A stretch of DNA of 9,998 nucleotides from Methanoregula sp. (GTDB taxonomy: Archaea; Halobacteriota; Methanomicrobia; Methanomicrobiales; Methanospirillaceae), in assembly GCA_023228295.1 (NCBI GenBank), contig JALOBP010000100.1:1-9998 (forward strand), given 5' to 3'. This document shows, piece after piece, positions 5,836 through 9,998 of the stretch. The notes under the pieces are model-generated. The model searched no databases. It saw nothing but the letters and a program-made list of their open reading frames with translations, and had not been told where the DNA came from. The translations under genes and the position numbers were made by a program. Each line of letters begins with the position of its first letter. The stretch's first letter is position 1.

Positions 5836-6189
5836 TTATTGCGACGACAATCCCATCTTCGTAAAAGAATCTAAAATCAAATGGAGAATATATCCGAAAA
5901 GGAAAGAGGCTACATATAAAACGTATTGGGATTTAAATATAAACAGCCATAGTAATGATAGGGCGATGACGCAAATAGACAGAATGAGCAGCAATTTTTT
6001 ACTGTGAAAAAAATGTCGGTGAGTATAACTAAGGGATGGTTCTACAAAGTCTGGAGCTAAACCCCCGACAAATAACAGAAAACTAGATATAAAAAATGGG
6101 ATCGGGTAATGATTAAATAACGGTGTACATAAAAAAAGTAATACGGGAAATAAAAGTGATGCAAGCGCATGAGTTTGTTTTCGTGGCAT
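5836..6189 (-). CDS. YdjM-like membrane protein (predicted metal-dependent hydrolase family)
   Basis: A 117-residue membrane protein with about four hydrophobic segments: roughly 9-25, 29-45, 66-85 and 89-106. Polar residues are arranged as in the YdjM/PF04307 family: His7 in the first helix (THALAS), GGLAPDFVE with Asp47, THRHFFHS with His57, His59 and His62, and a last helix GYILHLILDSFT with His103 and Asp107. These His/Asp residues could form a metal site at the membrane; the family is annotated as membrane-bound metal-dependent hydrolases, but the substrate is unknown. It is shorter than many members (often about 150-200 aa), lacking extra C-terminal helices. It is a single gene with its own promoter and no Shine-Dalgarno motif. 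It is the first chromosomal gene beyond the tRNA. Confidence 0.8.
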   Translation of the reverse strand: MPRKQTHALASLLFPVLLFLCTPLFNHYPIPFFISSFLLFVGGLAPDFVEPSLSYTHRHFFHSKKLLLILSICVIALSLLWLFIFKSQYVLYVASFLFGYILHLILDSFTKMGLSSQ

Positions 6190-6213
6190 AAAAAGAAAGT
6201 TAAATACATCTTT

Positions 6214-6242
6214 ATTTTAAACCTTTTATTCCCTATTTTCAA
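6214..6242 (-). promoter_or_regulatory. Promoter of the YdjM-like gene
   Basis: TTGAAA (complement of 6237-6242), 17 bp, TAAAAT (complement of 6214-6219). Predicted start is about 6207 with an 18-nt leader. Confidence 0.6.
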
Positions 6243-6255
6243 GCGAACCACCACC

Positions 6256-6287
6256 AAAAAACACGCACCACCCGGCGCGTATTTTTT
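6256..6287 (-). terminator. Intrinsic terminator hairpin, stronger on the minus strand
   Basis: Bases 6256-6269 pair with 6274-6287 around a 4-nt loop. Two positions are C·A or A·C mismatches as plus RNA but G·U or U·G wobbles as minus RNA, so the 14-bp stem is continuous only on the minus strand. A T-run follows in both directions. It shields the YdjM-like gene from upstream transcription. Confidence 0.6.
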
Positions 6288-6301
6288 AATTTCAATCTAT
6301 A

Positions 6302-6310
6302 TGATATAAT
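6302..6310 (+). promoter_or_regulatory. Extended -10 promoter of the 62-aa gene
   Basis: TGA-TATAAT at 6302-6310 is an extended -10 element with a perfect hexamer. No good -35 is present, which extended -10 promoters can do without. Predicted start is about 6317, 18 nt before the ATG. Confidence 0.5.
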
Positions 6311-6334
6311 CATAATACAAATAATCTCTAACCT

Positions 6335-6523
6335 ATGAAATGGTACAAAAAACAATTAGACGAAATTCTCAAAAAGAAATCCCCTGGTGATGAAATATCC
6401 AAAGACGAAAAAGTTTACCCCACCAGCAAGCACGCGCCGCATGCCATGGGCAACAGGCAGGGCAAAACTAAATTCAGTCCGGTCAAACAACGCAACAACA
6501 ACCGGTCCAAAACCGACGCATAA
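6335..6523 (+). CDS. Small basic hydrophilic protein (62 aa)
   Basis: I do not recognise a family. It starts with a short amphipathic basic helix (MKWYKKQLDEILKKK), then a polar, probably disordered region rich in Lys, Arg, Asn, Gln and His (GNRQGKTKFSPVKQRNNNR). There is no Cys and no membrane segment. It could bind nucleic acid or the ribosome. Support for it being real: an extended -10 promoter 25 nt upstream, and an intrinsic terminator starting 10 nt after the stop. Against: a reading frame of this length can arise by chance, and there is no Shine-Dalgarno motif. It converges with the DEAD-box gene across a shared terminator. Confidence 0.5.
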   Translation: MKWYKKQLDEILKKKSPGDEISKDEKVYPTSKHAPHAMGNRQGKTKFSPVKQRNNNRSKTDA

Positions 6524-6532
6524 TAACAAAAC

Positions 6533-6560
6533 AAAATACGCTCCGAGTGGAACGTATTTT
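6533..6560. terminator. Bidirectional intrinsic terminator between convergent genes
   Basis: AAAATACG (6533-6540) pairs with CGTATTTT (6553-6560). An inner TCC/GGA and one C·A position (G·U on the minus strand) continue the stem around a GAGT loop. T-rich tracts follow on both strands. It ends the 62-aa gene (+) and the helicase gene (-). Confidence 0.75.
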
Positions 6561-6569
6561 TTAATTTCA

Positions 6570-7814
6570 TTATCTCCGTCCCCTGTGAAAATTTCTATTT
6601 CCATTCCGCTGACCAAACGGTCTGCGTCGCCCGCGTGTATCCTCGGCGATAAACTGTCTCACGGGAGTAACCGGAAAACGTCTCGGCGGCAACACCGGAA
6701 GCGCTTTCACGGGAATGGTTTTTTTGATGAGCGACTCAATTTGTCGGATATCATTTCTATCTTCGGGTCCGGCGAACGTCACCGACTTGCCAGCATTGCC
6801 GGCGCGTCCGGTCCGCCCGATGCGATGCACGTAATCATCCGAATTATCCGGCAATTCAAAATTGATAACCAGCGAAATATTATCCACATCAATCCCCCGC
6901 GCCGCGATATCTGTCGCCACAAGCACGCGAAATTTGCCGGTTTTAAATCCGGCCATAGCGGCCTGTCTTTGGCTGAGAGACCTGTCAGAATGAATTTCCA
7001 CGGCCGAATGCCCCATGTCGCGGATATATCCGGATATTTTTTTGGCCCCGCGTTTAGTGCGGGAAAAAATTAAAACCGTTCCGCTATTTTCCGACAATAT
7101 TTTTTCCAAAAGTTGAACACGCAATTCCTTGGATACCATTATTATCTCTTGTTCAATATTCGCGGCCGGAGTGCCGGAGGGCGCGACTTCAATGCGCCAT
7201 GGTGTTCTCATGAATTTCGCGGCCACATCGGAGATCGCTTTGGGCATCGTGGCCGAGAACATCAAAGTCTGGCGGTCTTTGGGCGCGAAACTCAAAATCT
7301 GTTTAATCTGCGGAGCAAAGCCGATATCAAACATCCGGTCGGCTTCATCCAAAACAATCATTTTTACTTTATCCAAAGTGAGATTTTTTTGTTTCAAATG
7401 GTCAATCAAACGTCCGGGCGTGGACACGATAATGTGCGGATTACGGCGGATGTCGCGGATTTGCATATGCGAAGAAGCTCCGCCGATGAGCACGACCGTA
7501 CGTAAACCGAGTTTTTTGCCAATGACACGGAATACTTCATCAACCTGCAACGCGAGTTCGCGGGTCGGCAATAAAATCAAACCTTGGCCGCCATTTTTTT
7601 CAAGCAGCTGAATCATCGGCGCACCAAAAGCCAAAGTCTTGCCGGTACCGGTTTGAGCAATACCAACAATATCCTTGCCTTCCAAAGCGGCCGGAATACA
7701 TTGATGTTGAATCGGAGTCGGTACGGTGAATTCCAATTCGTGAAGAATCTCCAGTAAATGTGGAGCAATGCCAAGTTTGTCAAAACTCGGCGCAATCTTG
7801 TGTGTTTGTGTCAT
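6570..7814 (-). CDS. DEAD-box ATP-dependent RNA helicase, RhlE-like
   Basis: ATP-dependent RNA unwinding in ribosome assembly, mRNA decay or cold adaptation is the usual role of the family. The start is the ATG at 7812-7814 (414 aa); a longer frame from TTG at 7856 would overlap a structured leader. All motifs are present: Q motif with PTPIQ (32-36), AQTGTGKT Walker A (53-60), PTRELA (83-88), TPGR (132-135), DEAD (156-159), SAT (187-189), FSRT (250-253), ATDIAARGID (300-309) and HRIGRTGRAG (330-339). A Pro-rich linker leads to a short Arg/Gly-rich basic tail (394-414), typical of RhlE-type proteins and likely RNA-binding. It has a consensus promoter, a roughly 90-nt structured leader and a terminator at 6533-6560. 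It is a single-gene unit. Confidence 0.95.
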   Translation of the reverse strand: MTQTHKIAPSFDKLGIAPHLLEILHELEFTVPTPIQHQCIPAALEGKDIVGIAQTGTGKTLAFGAPMIQLLEKNGGQGLILLPTRELALQVDEVFRVIGKKLGLRTVVLIGGASSHMQIRDIRRNPHIIVSTPGRLIDHLKQKNLTLDKVKMIVLDEADRMFDIGFAPQIKQILSFAPKDRQTLMFSATMPKAISDVAAKFMRTPWRIEVAPSGTPAANIEQEIIMVSKELRVQLLEKILSENSGTVLIFSRTKRGAKKISGYIRDMGHSAVEIHSDRSLSQRQAAMAGFKTGKFRVLVATDIAARGIDVDNISLVINFELPDNSDDYVHRIGRTGRAGNAGKSVTFAGPEDRNDIRQIESLIKKTIPVKALPVLPPRRFPVTPVRQFIAEDTRGRRRPFGQRNGNRNFHRGRR

Positions 7815-7857
7815 ATATTTTATGTAACCCGAGTATCTCGGGCCATGATGACACAAA
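7805..7857 (-). promoter_or_regulatory. Leader structure that can mask the helicase start codon
   Basis: In the minus-strand mRNA, TTTGTGTCAT (complement of 7848-7857) is perfectly complementary to the first ten coding bases ATGACACAAA (complement of 7805-7814). The intervening 33 nt contain a stable hairpin, CCCGAG-ATA-CTCGGG (7828-7842). Pairing would bury the start codon. A further hairpin, TGACCG/CGGTCA (7871-7889), lies upstream in the leader. Confidence 0.6.
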
Positions 7858-7909
7858 AGATTCGAGTCGGTGACCGCTTAATACGGTCAAATTTATTTTA
7901 GGATAGCCA

Positions 7910-7938
7910 ATTATAGCACAAACATACTTTTATGTCAA
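7910..7938 (-). promoter_or_regulatory. Consensus sigma70 promoter with extended -10, DEAD-box gene
   Basis: TTGACA (complement of 7933-7938), 17 bp and TATAAT (complement of 7910-7915), with TGC directly before the -10. Every element matches the consensus. Predicted start is about 7903, 89 nt before the ATG. Confidence 0.87.
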
Positions 7939-7966
7939 GCCAACCATACAAATAATTCGTGATATC

Positions 7967-7996
7967 AAAAAATACGTACTTTCATACGTATTTTTT
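7967..7996. terminator. Bidirectional intrinsic terminator after the prohibitin-like gene
   Basis: A perfect 12-bp stem, AAAAAATACGTA (7967-7978) with TACGTATTTTTT (7985-7996), around a 6-nt loop. It begins about 11 nt after the stop of the prohibitin-like gene on the minus strand. Confidence 0.85.
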
Positions 7997-8007
7997 ATTT
8001 TATCAAT

Positions 8008-8823
8008 CTATTGGTTTATCCCGATGAAAGGCGTGGCGCCGCCCCAGTAAGTTGGAACTTTTCCATCCCATTTCTCTATCCAACGCAATTCCACCACTTT
8101 GGGATTTGAACTCAAAGCCTGAGCCTCGGTTCTGATGGCTTTTGCCTTTCCTTCGGCCTCAACAACTTTTTGCTCGGCCTCAATGCGGATTCTTTCTAAA
8201 TCTCTTTCAGCTTTGAGTTTCAACTGTTCGGCCGTCACCTTGGCTTCAATCGCTTCGTTGAAAGATTTGGAAAAATCAAATTCGGTAATGTTAATATCAT
8301 CAACAACGATATAATTCTTTATCAACCTTTCCGCCAAGTTCATTTTTATCTGGTCTTTCACGTCTTCGCGGCGGATAATCAATTCTTCGGCCGTAAATTT
8401 CGCGGTAATAGCTTTCACCGCTTCTTGAATTGAAGGCGCGATAATGCGAGAATTAAAATCCTTGCCAATGTCTTGCCACACTTTGTTCGCGTCTTCCGGA
8501 GAGAGATGAAAGTTTATAGCGATTTTGGAAGTGACAATCTGCAAATCTTTGGAAGACGCGCTGGCTGGAACTTCGTCTTTCTGCATTTTTACATCCATTA
8601 TTTCCACTTGCTGAATAATGGGAATTTTAAAATACAAACCCTCGTCAAAAACTTTATCTTTCACCGCGCCAAATTGGAGCAGTACTCCCCGCTCTCCGGC
8701 GCCAACCGTTCCAATGGAACCCGCGAGCAATAAAACCACAAAGACAATCACAATCGTCCAAACCGTGATTTTTTTCGCTTTTTTTAATTTCTCCGCCTGA
8801 ATCGGGTCAAATATGTTGCTCAT
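8008..8823 (-). CDS. Prohibitin-like SPFH/Band 7 membrane protein
   Basis: Membrane-anchored scaffold protein; SPFH proteins form large ring-like oligomers that organise membrane domains and can regulate membrane proteases such as FtsH. A cytoplasmic basic N-terminus (10-18) precedes one membrane helix (about 19-40). The SPFH domain follows (about 41-190: GERGVLLQFG, EGLYFKIPIIQQVEIMDV, LQIVTSKIAINFHL). A charged coiled coil runs from about 190 to 238. The short C-terminal tail WDGKVPTYWGGATPFIGI is a feature I recall from prohibitin-family proteins of small bacteria. Length 271 aa fits prohibitins. The start is the ATG at 8821-8823, without Shine-Dalgarno; the leader of about 35 nt has a small GGGC-AAAA-GCCC hairpin. 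No NfeD or protease partner is in view; it is a single-gene unit. Confidence 0.92.
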   Translation of the reverse strand: MSNIFDPIQAEKLKKAKKITVWTIVIVFVVLLLAGSIGTVGAGERGVLLQFGAVKDKVFDEGLYFKIPIIQQVEIMDVKMQKDEVPASASSKDLQIVTSKIAINFHLSPEDANKVWQDIGKDFNSRIIAPSIQEAVKAITAKFTAEELIIRREDVKDQIKMNLAERLIKNYIVVDDINITEFDFSKSFNEAIEAKVTAEQLKLKAERDLERIRIEAEQKVVEAEGKAKAIRTEAQALSSNPKVVELRWIEKWDGKVPTYWGGATPFIGINQ

Positions 8824-8864
8824 ATATTATGTTTAATATTTATGGGCTTTTGCCCTATAAAATG

Positions 8865-8893
8865 ATTCTACCCGCAAAGTTGGAAATAAGCAA
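8865..8893 (-). promoter_or_regulatory. Promoter of the prohibitin-like gene
   Basis: TTGCTT (complement of 8888-8893), 17 bp, TAGAAT (complement of 8865-8870). Predicted start is about 8858. Its -35 lies back to back with that of the plus-strand promoter at 8902. Confidence 0.6.
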
Positions 8894-8901
8894 ATTTTGG
8901 C

Positions 8902-8931
8902 TTGCTTCCCCCACTCTATATATGTTAGAAT
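8902..8931 (+). promoter_or_regulatory. Divergent plus-strand promoter with extended -10
   Basis: TTGCTT (8902-8907), 18 bp, TAGAAT (8926-8931), with TGT directly before the -10. Predicted start is about 8938. The transcript would run antisense to the putative small RNA and could reach the Nudix gene with a leader of about 210 nt. Its first ATG opens a 10-codon frame (MKNFKKKSRT, 8939-8971). Confidence 0.5.
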
Positions 8932-8944
8932 AGCGACAATGAAA

Positions 8945-9114
8945 AATTTCAAAAAGAAAAGCCGCACCTGAGTATCCCGGCTTTTCAAAGTGGTGGCTAC
9001 ATGTCATAGAGATAGCATCGAAATTCGCTTCGTCGTTTCCACGAATAACGTTGCACACTCACCGACAGCGGCGGCCCCGTTCTTGAACTCGTCGAATACT
9101 TGTGGCGCGGCGAG
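8945..9114 (-). ncRNA. Candidate structured small RNA (about 170 nt)
   Basis: The 326-bp gap between the prohibitin-like and Nudix genes contains a minus-strand unit with its own promoter (9119-9147) and a strong intrinsic terminator (8956-8986), but no frame with a usable start codon in a good position. The predicted 5' end folds at once: CTCGCCG (complement of 9108-9114) pairs with CGGTGAG (complement of 9058-9064). One pair is G·U only on this strand. A second hairpin is TTCGT/ACGAA, within the complement of about 9029-9045. I do not recognise tmRNA, RNase P RNA, SRP RNA or 6S RNA signatures. An open frame without a start (9132-9004, 42 codons) lies over it, so a decayed small gene is the alternative. 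Confidence 0.42.
8956..8986 (-). terminator. Intrinsic terminator of the candidate small RNA
   Basis: On the minus strand GAAAAGCCG pairs with CGGCTTTTC (9 bp, 8978-8986 with 8956-8964) around a 13-nt loop, followed by TTTTTG and a second T-run. The T-runs are on the minus side, so it works for minus-strand transcription. Confidence 0.65.
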
Positions 9115-9128
9115 ATTTAATCTATCAT
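9100..9128 (+). promoter_or_regulatory. Candidate promoter of the Nudix gene
   Basis: TTGTGG (9100-9105), 17 bp, TATCAT (9123-9128). Predicted start is about 9135, 14 nt before the ATG. It overlaps the minus-strand promoter at 9119-9147, so the two should interfere. Confidence 0.45.
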
Positions 9129-9147
9129 CAACTTAAAAATAAGTCAA
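9119..9147 (-). promoter_or_regulatory. Promoter of the candidate small RNA
   Basis: TTGACT (complement of 9142-9147), 17 bp, TAGATT (complement of 9119-9124), with TGA just before the -10 hexamer. Predicted start is about 9112. Confidence 0.5.
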
Positions 9148-9148
9148 T

Positions 9149-9622
9149 ATGATAACTTGTGAATTGGAAAACGGCAACGAGGACTCATTCAGACACGCGG
9201 TTGTGCATTGTATTGTCGTAAAAGACAATAAAATTCTTTTGGAAAAACGTGCCGAACATCTATTAGATGGCGGGATGTGGGCATTGCCCGGCGGATTTAT
9301 GGATCGCGATGAAACAGCCGAACAAGCGGCGCTCCGAGAATTAAAAGAAGAAACCGGCTGGACCGCGGAAATTTTGGATATGCTCCGGATAATCACTCGT
9401 CCGGACCGCCCGCATGAAGACAGGCAAAACATCGCCATTGATTTTATTTTGAATCCGTTGGAAAAAATCGGAGACAGCGACCATGAAGTCACGGATATGG
9501 CATGGCATGAATTTGATAAATTACCTCCGGCCGAACAATTAGCCTTTGACCATTACGAATCGATTCAATTATATCTGAAGTATCGGCGCGAAAAATTTCC
9601 AATTCCACTCTGGAGAAATTAA
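9149..9622 (+). CDS. Nudix hydrolase
   Basis: Hydrolyses a nucleoside diphosphate linked to another group, using divalent metal ions. The Nudix box is complete (49-71): Gly49, Glu55, then Arg63-Glu64-Leu65, Glu67-Glu68, Gly70, in the segment GGFMDRDETAEQAALREL followed by KEETGW. The upstream strand HAVVHCIVVKDNKILLEKRA and MWALPGGF are typical of the fold. The C-terminal Trp/Tyr-containing helices suggest an ADP-ribose pyrophosphatase-like or NUDT-type member, but the substrate cannot be fixed; the SQPWPFPxS motif of NADH pyrophosphatases is absent. Length 157 aa is usual. The start at 9149 lies close to a candidate promoter and has no Shine-Dalgarno motif. A strong terminator follows directly, so this is a single-gene unit. 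Confidence 0.93.
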   Translation: MITCELENGNEDSFRHAVVHCIVVKDNKILLEKRAEHLLDGGMWALPGGFMDRDETAEQAALRELKEETGWTAEILDMLRIITRPDRPHEDRQNIAIDFILNPLEKIGDSDHEVTDMAWHEFDKLPPAEQLAFDHYESIQLYLKYRREKFPIPLWRN

Positions 9623-9626
9623 ATTC

Positions 9627-9659
9627 AAAAACTCGTCAGCCCTGGGCTGACGAGTTTTT
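9627..9659 (+). terminator. Strong intrinsic terminator after the Nudix gene
   Basis: A 15-bp stem (9627-9641 with 9645-9659), with GC-rich core CTCGTCAGCC/GGCTGACGAG, is capped by a 3-nt loop and followed by further Ts. It begins 5 nt after the stop codon. Confidence 0.93.
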
Positions 9660-9668
9660 TTAGACCGA

Positions 9669-9696
9669 TGGACAAAACTCAAATAAGTGATAATAT
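9669..9696 (+). promoter_or_regulatory. Candidate promoter of the radical SAM-type gene
   Basis: TGGACA (9669-9674), 16 bp, TAATAT (9691-9696), with TGA directly before the -10. Predicted start is about 9703, giving a leader of nearly 60 nt. A TATAAG at 9694-9699 is an alternative -10. Confidence 0.4.
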
Positions 9697-9760
9697 AAGA
9701 TGAAGTAATCAAGGGCGTTCTTTCACAAAAAACACACTTTTTTTCCATGGGGAGGGAAAA

Positions 9761-9998
9761 ATGACAAAACAAGATAGGCGCATCAAAGTCTTGATGATAT
9801 ATCCGAAGTTTCCGCCGTCGTATTGGGGATTTCAACAGTCGATAAAGATGCTAGGCTTGGGCGCGGCAATGCCGCCGCTCGGTCTTGCCACTCTTGCCGC
9901 CATGCTTCCTGCCGAATATTTCGACGTAGCAAAAATCGTCGACCTCAACTTCCGCAAGCTCGCGGACGCCGACATCCAAAACGCGGACGTGGTGATGC
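9761..9998 (+). CDS. B12-binding domain radical SAM-type protein, N-terminal part (partial)
   Basis: 79 residues are visible before the window ends. The opening KVLMIYPKFPPSYWGF, then SIKMLGLGAAMPPLGLATLAAMLP, and VDLNFRKLADADIQNADVVM form the beta-alpha start of a cobalamin-binding-like domain. The pattern YPxFPxxYW...PPLGLxTxAAxLP is what I recall from B12-binding radical SAM proteins with a DUF4070 C-terminal domain. The CxxxCxxC iron-sulfur motif would lie beyond the edge, so this is a family assignment from the N-terminus only. The ATG at 9761 has a strong Shine-Dalgarno sequence (GGAGG at 9751-9755, 5-nt spacing). Codons are more GC-rich at third positions than in the other genes, so it may be highly expressed or acquired separately. 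Confidence 0.75.
   Translation, partial: MTKQDRRIKVLMIYPKFPPSYWGFQQSIKMLGLGAAMPPLGLATLAAMLPAEYFDVAKIVDLNFRKLADADIQNADVVM

Noticed and set aside
6387..7073. Plus-strand open frame of 228 codons opposite the helicase gene
   Set aside because: It is antisense to a helicase with every motif intact and shows the Arg/Ser/His-rich composition of a shadow frame.
7129..7611. Plus-strand open frames of 130-160 codons opposite the helicase N-terminal half
   Set aside because: Antisense shadows with no independent promoter or ribosome binding site.
7815..7856. N-terminal extension of the helicase from a TTG codon
   Set aside because: The extra 14 residues are encoded by the leader hairpin region, and the family normally starts near the ATG at 7814.
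8939..8971. Ten-codon leader peptide MKNFKKKSRT after the plus-strand promoter
   Set aside because: Too short to judge; the hairpin that follows has no U-run on the plus strand, so an attenuator is not supported.
8855..9058. Minus-strand 67-codon frame with a GTG start between the prohibitin-like and Nudix genes
   Set aside because: It reads through an intrinsic terminator and the prohibitin promoter, and has no protein-like pattern.
8990..9136. Plus-strand 48-codon frame starting at GTG before the Nudix gene
   Set aside because: Low-complexity Ser/Ala/Thr-rich product with no ribosome binding site; it mirrors the minus-strand frame and the RNA candidate.
9569..9835. Minus-strand 88-codon frame across the Nudix terminator
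   Set aside because: It crosses a strong terminator hairpin and overlaps two real plus-strand genes.

Overview
The window looks like a chromosomal segment of a small-genome bacterium, most likely a member of the Candidate Phyla Radiation (Patescibacteria). This is inferred from the AT-rich sequence, the rarity of Shine-Dalgarno motifs, the many short genes, and protein types common in those genomes: a SPFH/prohibitin-like protein with a short aromatic tail, a RhlE-like DEAD-box helicase, and a serine recombinase ending in a tRNA gene. The genetic code appears standard. All 13 complete genes end in TAA or TAG, none in TGA, and no gene is interrupted by in-frame TGA. Species cannot be assigned from sequence reading alone.

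Positions 1-2037 (minus strand) hold a tightly packed accessory operon. In transcription order it encodes a TIGR04255-family protein, a small protein with a HEAT-like C-terminus, a DUF7689-like protein with a Cys/His pattern that could be a papain-like peptidase, and a trypco2-like protein. The start of a fifth gene (with a good ribosome binding site) lies at the window edge. One sigma70-type promoter at 2064-2093 can serve the set. The composition is that of a conflict/defence-type cargo module, but its function is unknown.

Positions 2150-5716 (plus strand) hold a mobile-element core. It has a 282-aa unknown protein with a possible winged-helix C-terminus, a 69-aa accessory protein whose gene ends in a large GC-rich hairpin, a two-tyrosine HUH replication initiator (REP_ORF2-G2P type), and a large serine recombinase. 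The last codons of the recombinase are read out of the 3' half of a tRNA-Asn(GTT) gene on the other strand. The tRNA is therefore the likely attachment site. It has a perfect consensus promoter, and its probable terminator lies inside the recombinase coding sequence. The left end of the element was not found and may lie outside the window, so the minus-strand operon may be cargo.

Positions 5836-9622 look like ordinary chromosome: a YdjM-like membrane protein, a 62-aa basic protein, a DEAD-box RNA helicase, a prohibitin-like membrane protein and a Nudix hydrolase, with clear promoters and intrinsic terminators between them. The helicase mRNA has a leader of about 90 nt in which a 10-nt segment is perfectly complementary to the start codon region. 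The 326-bp gap between the prohibitin and Nudix genes holds divergent promoters and a promoter-to-terminator unit on the minus strand that looks like a structured small RNA. From 9761 a B12-binding/radical SAM-type gene with a strong Shine-Dalgarno sequence runs off the right edge.
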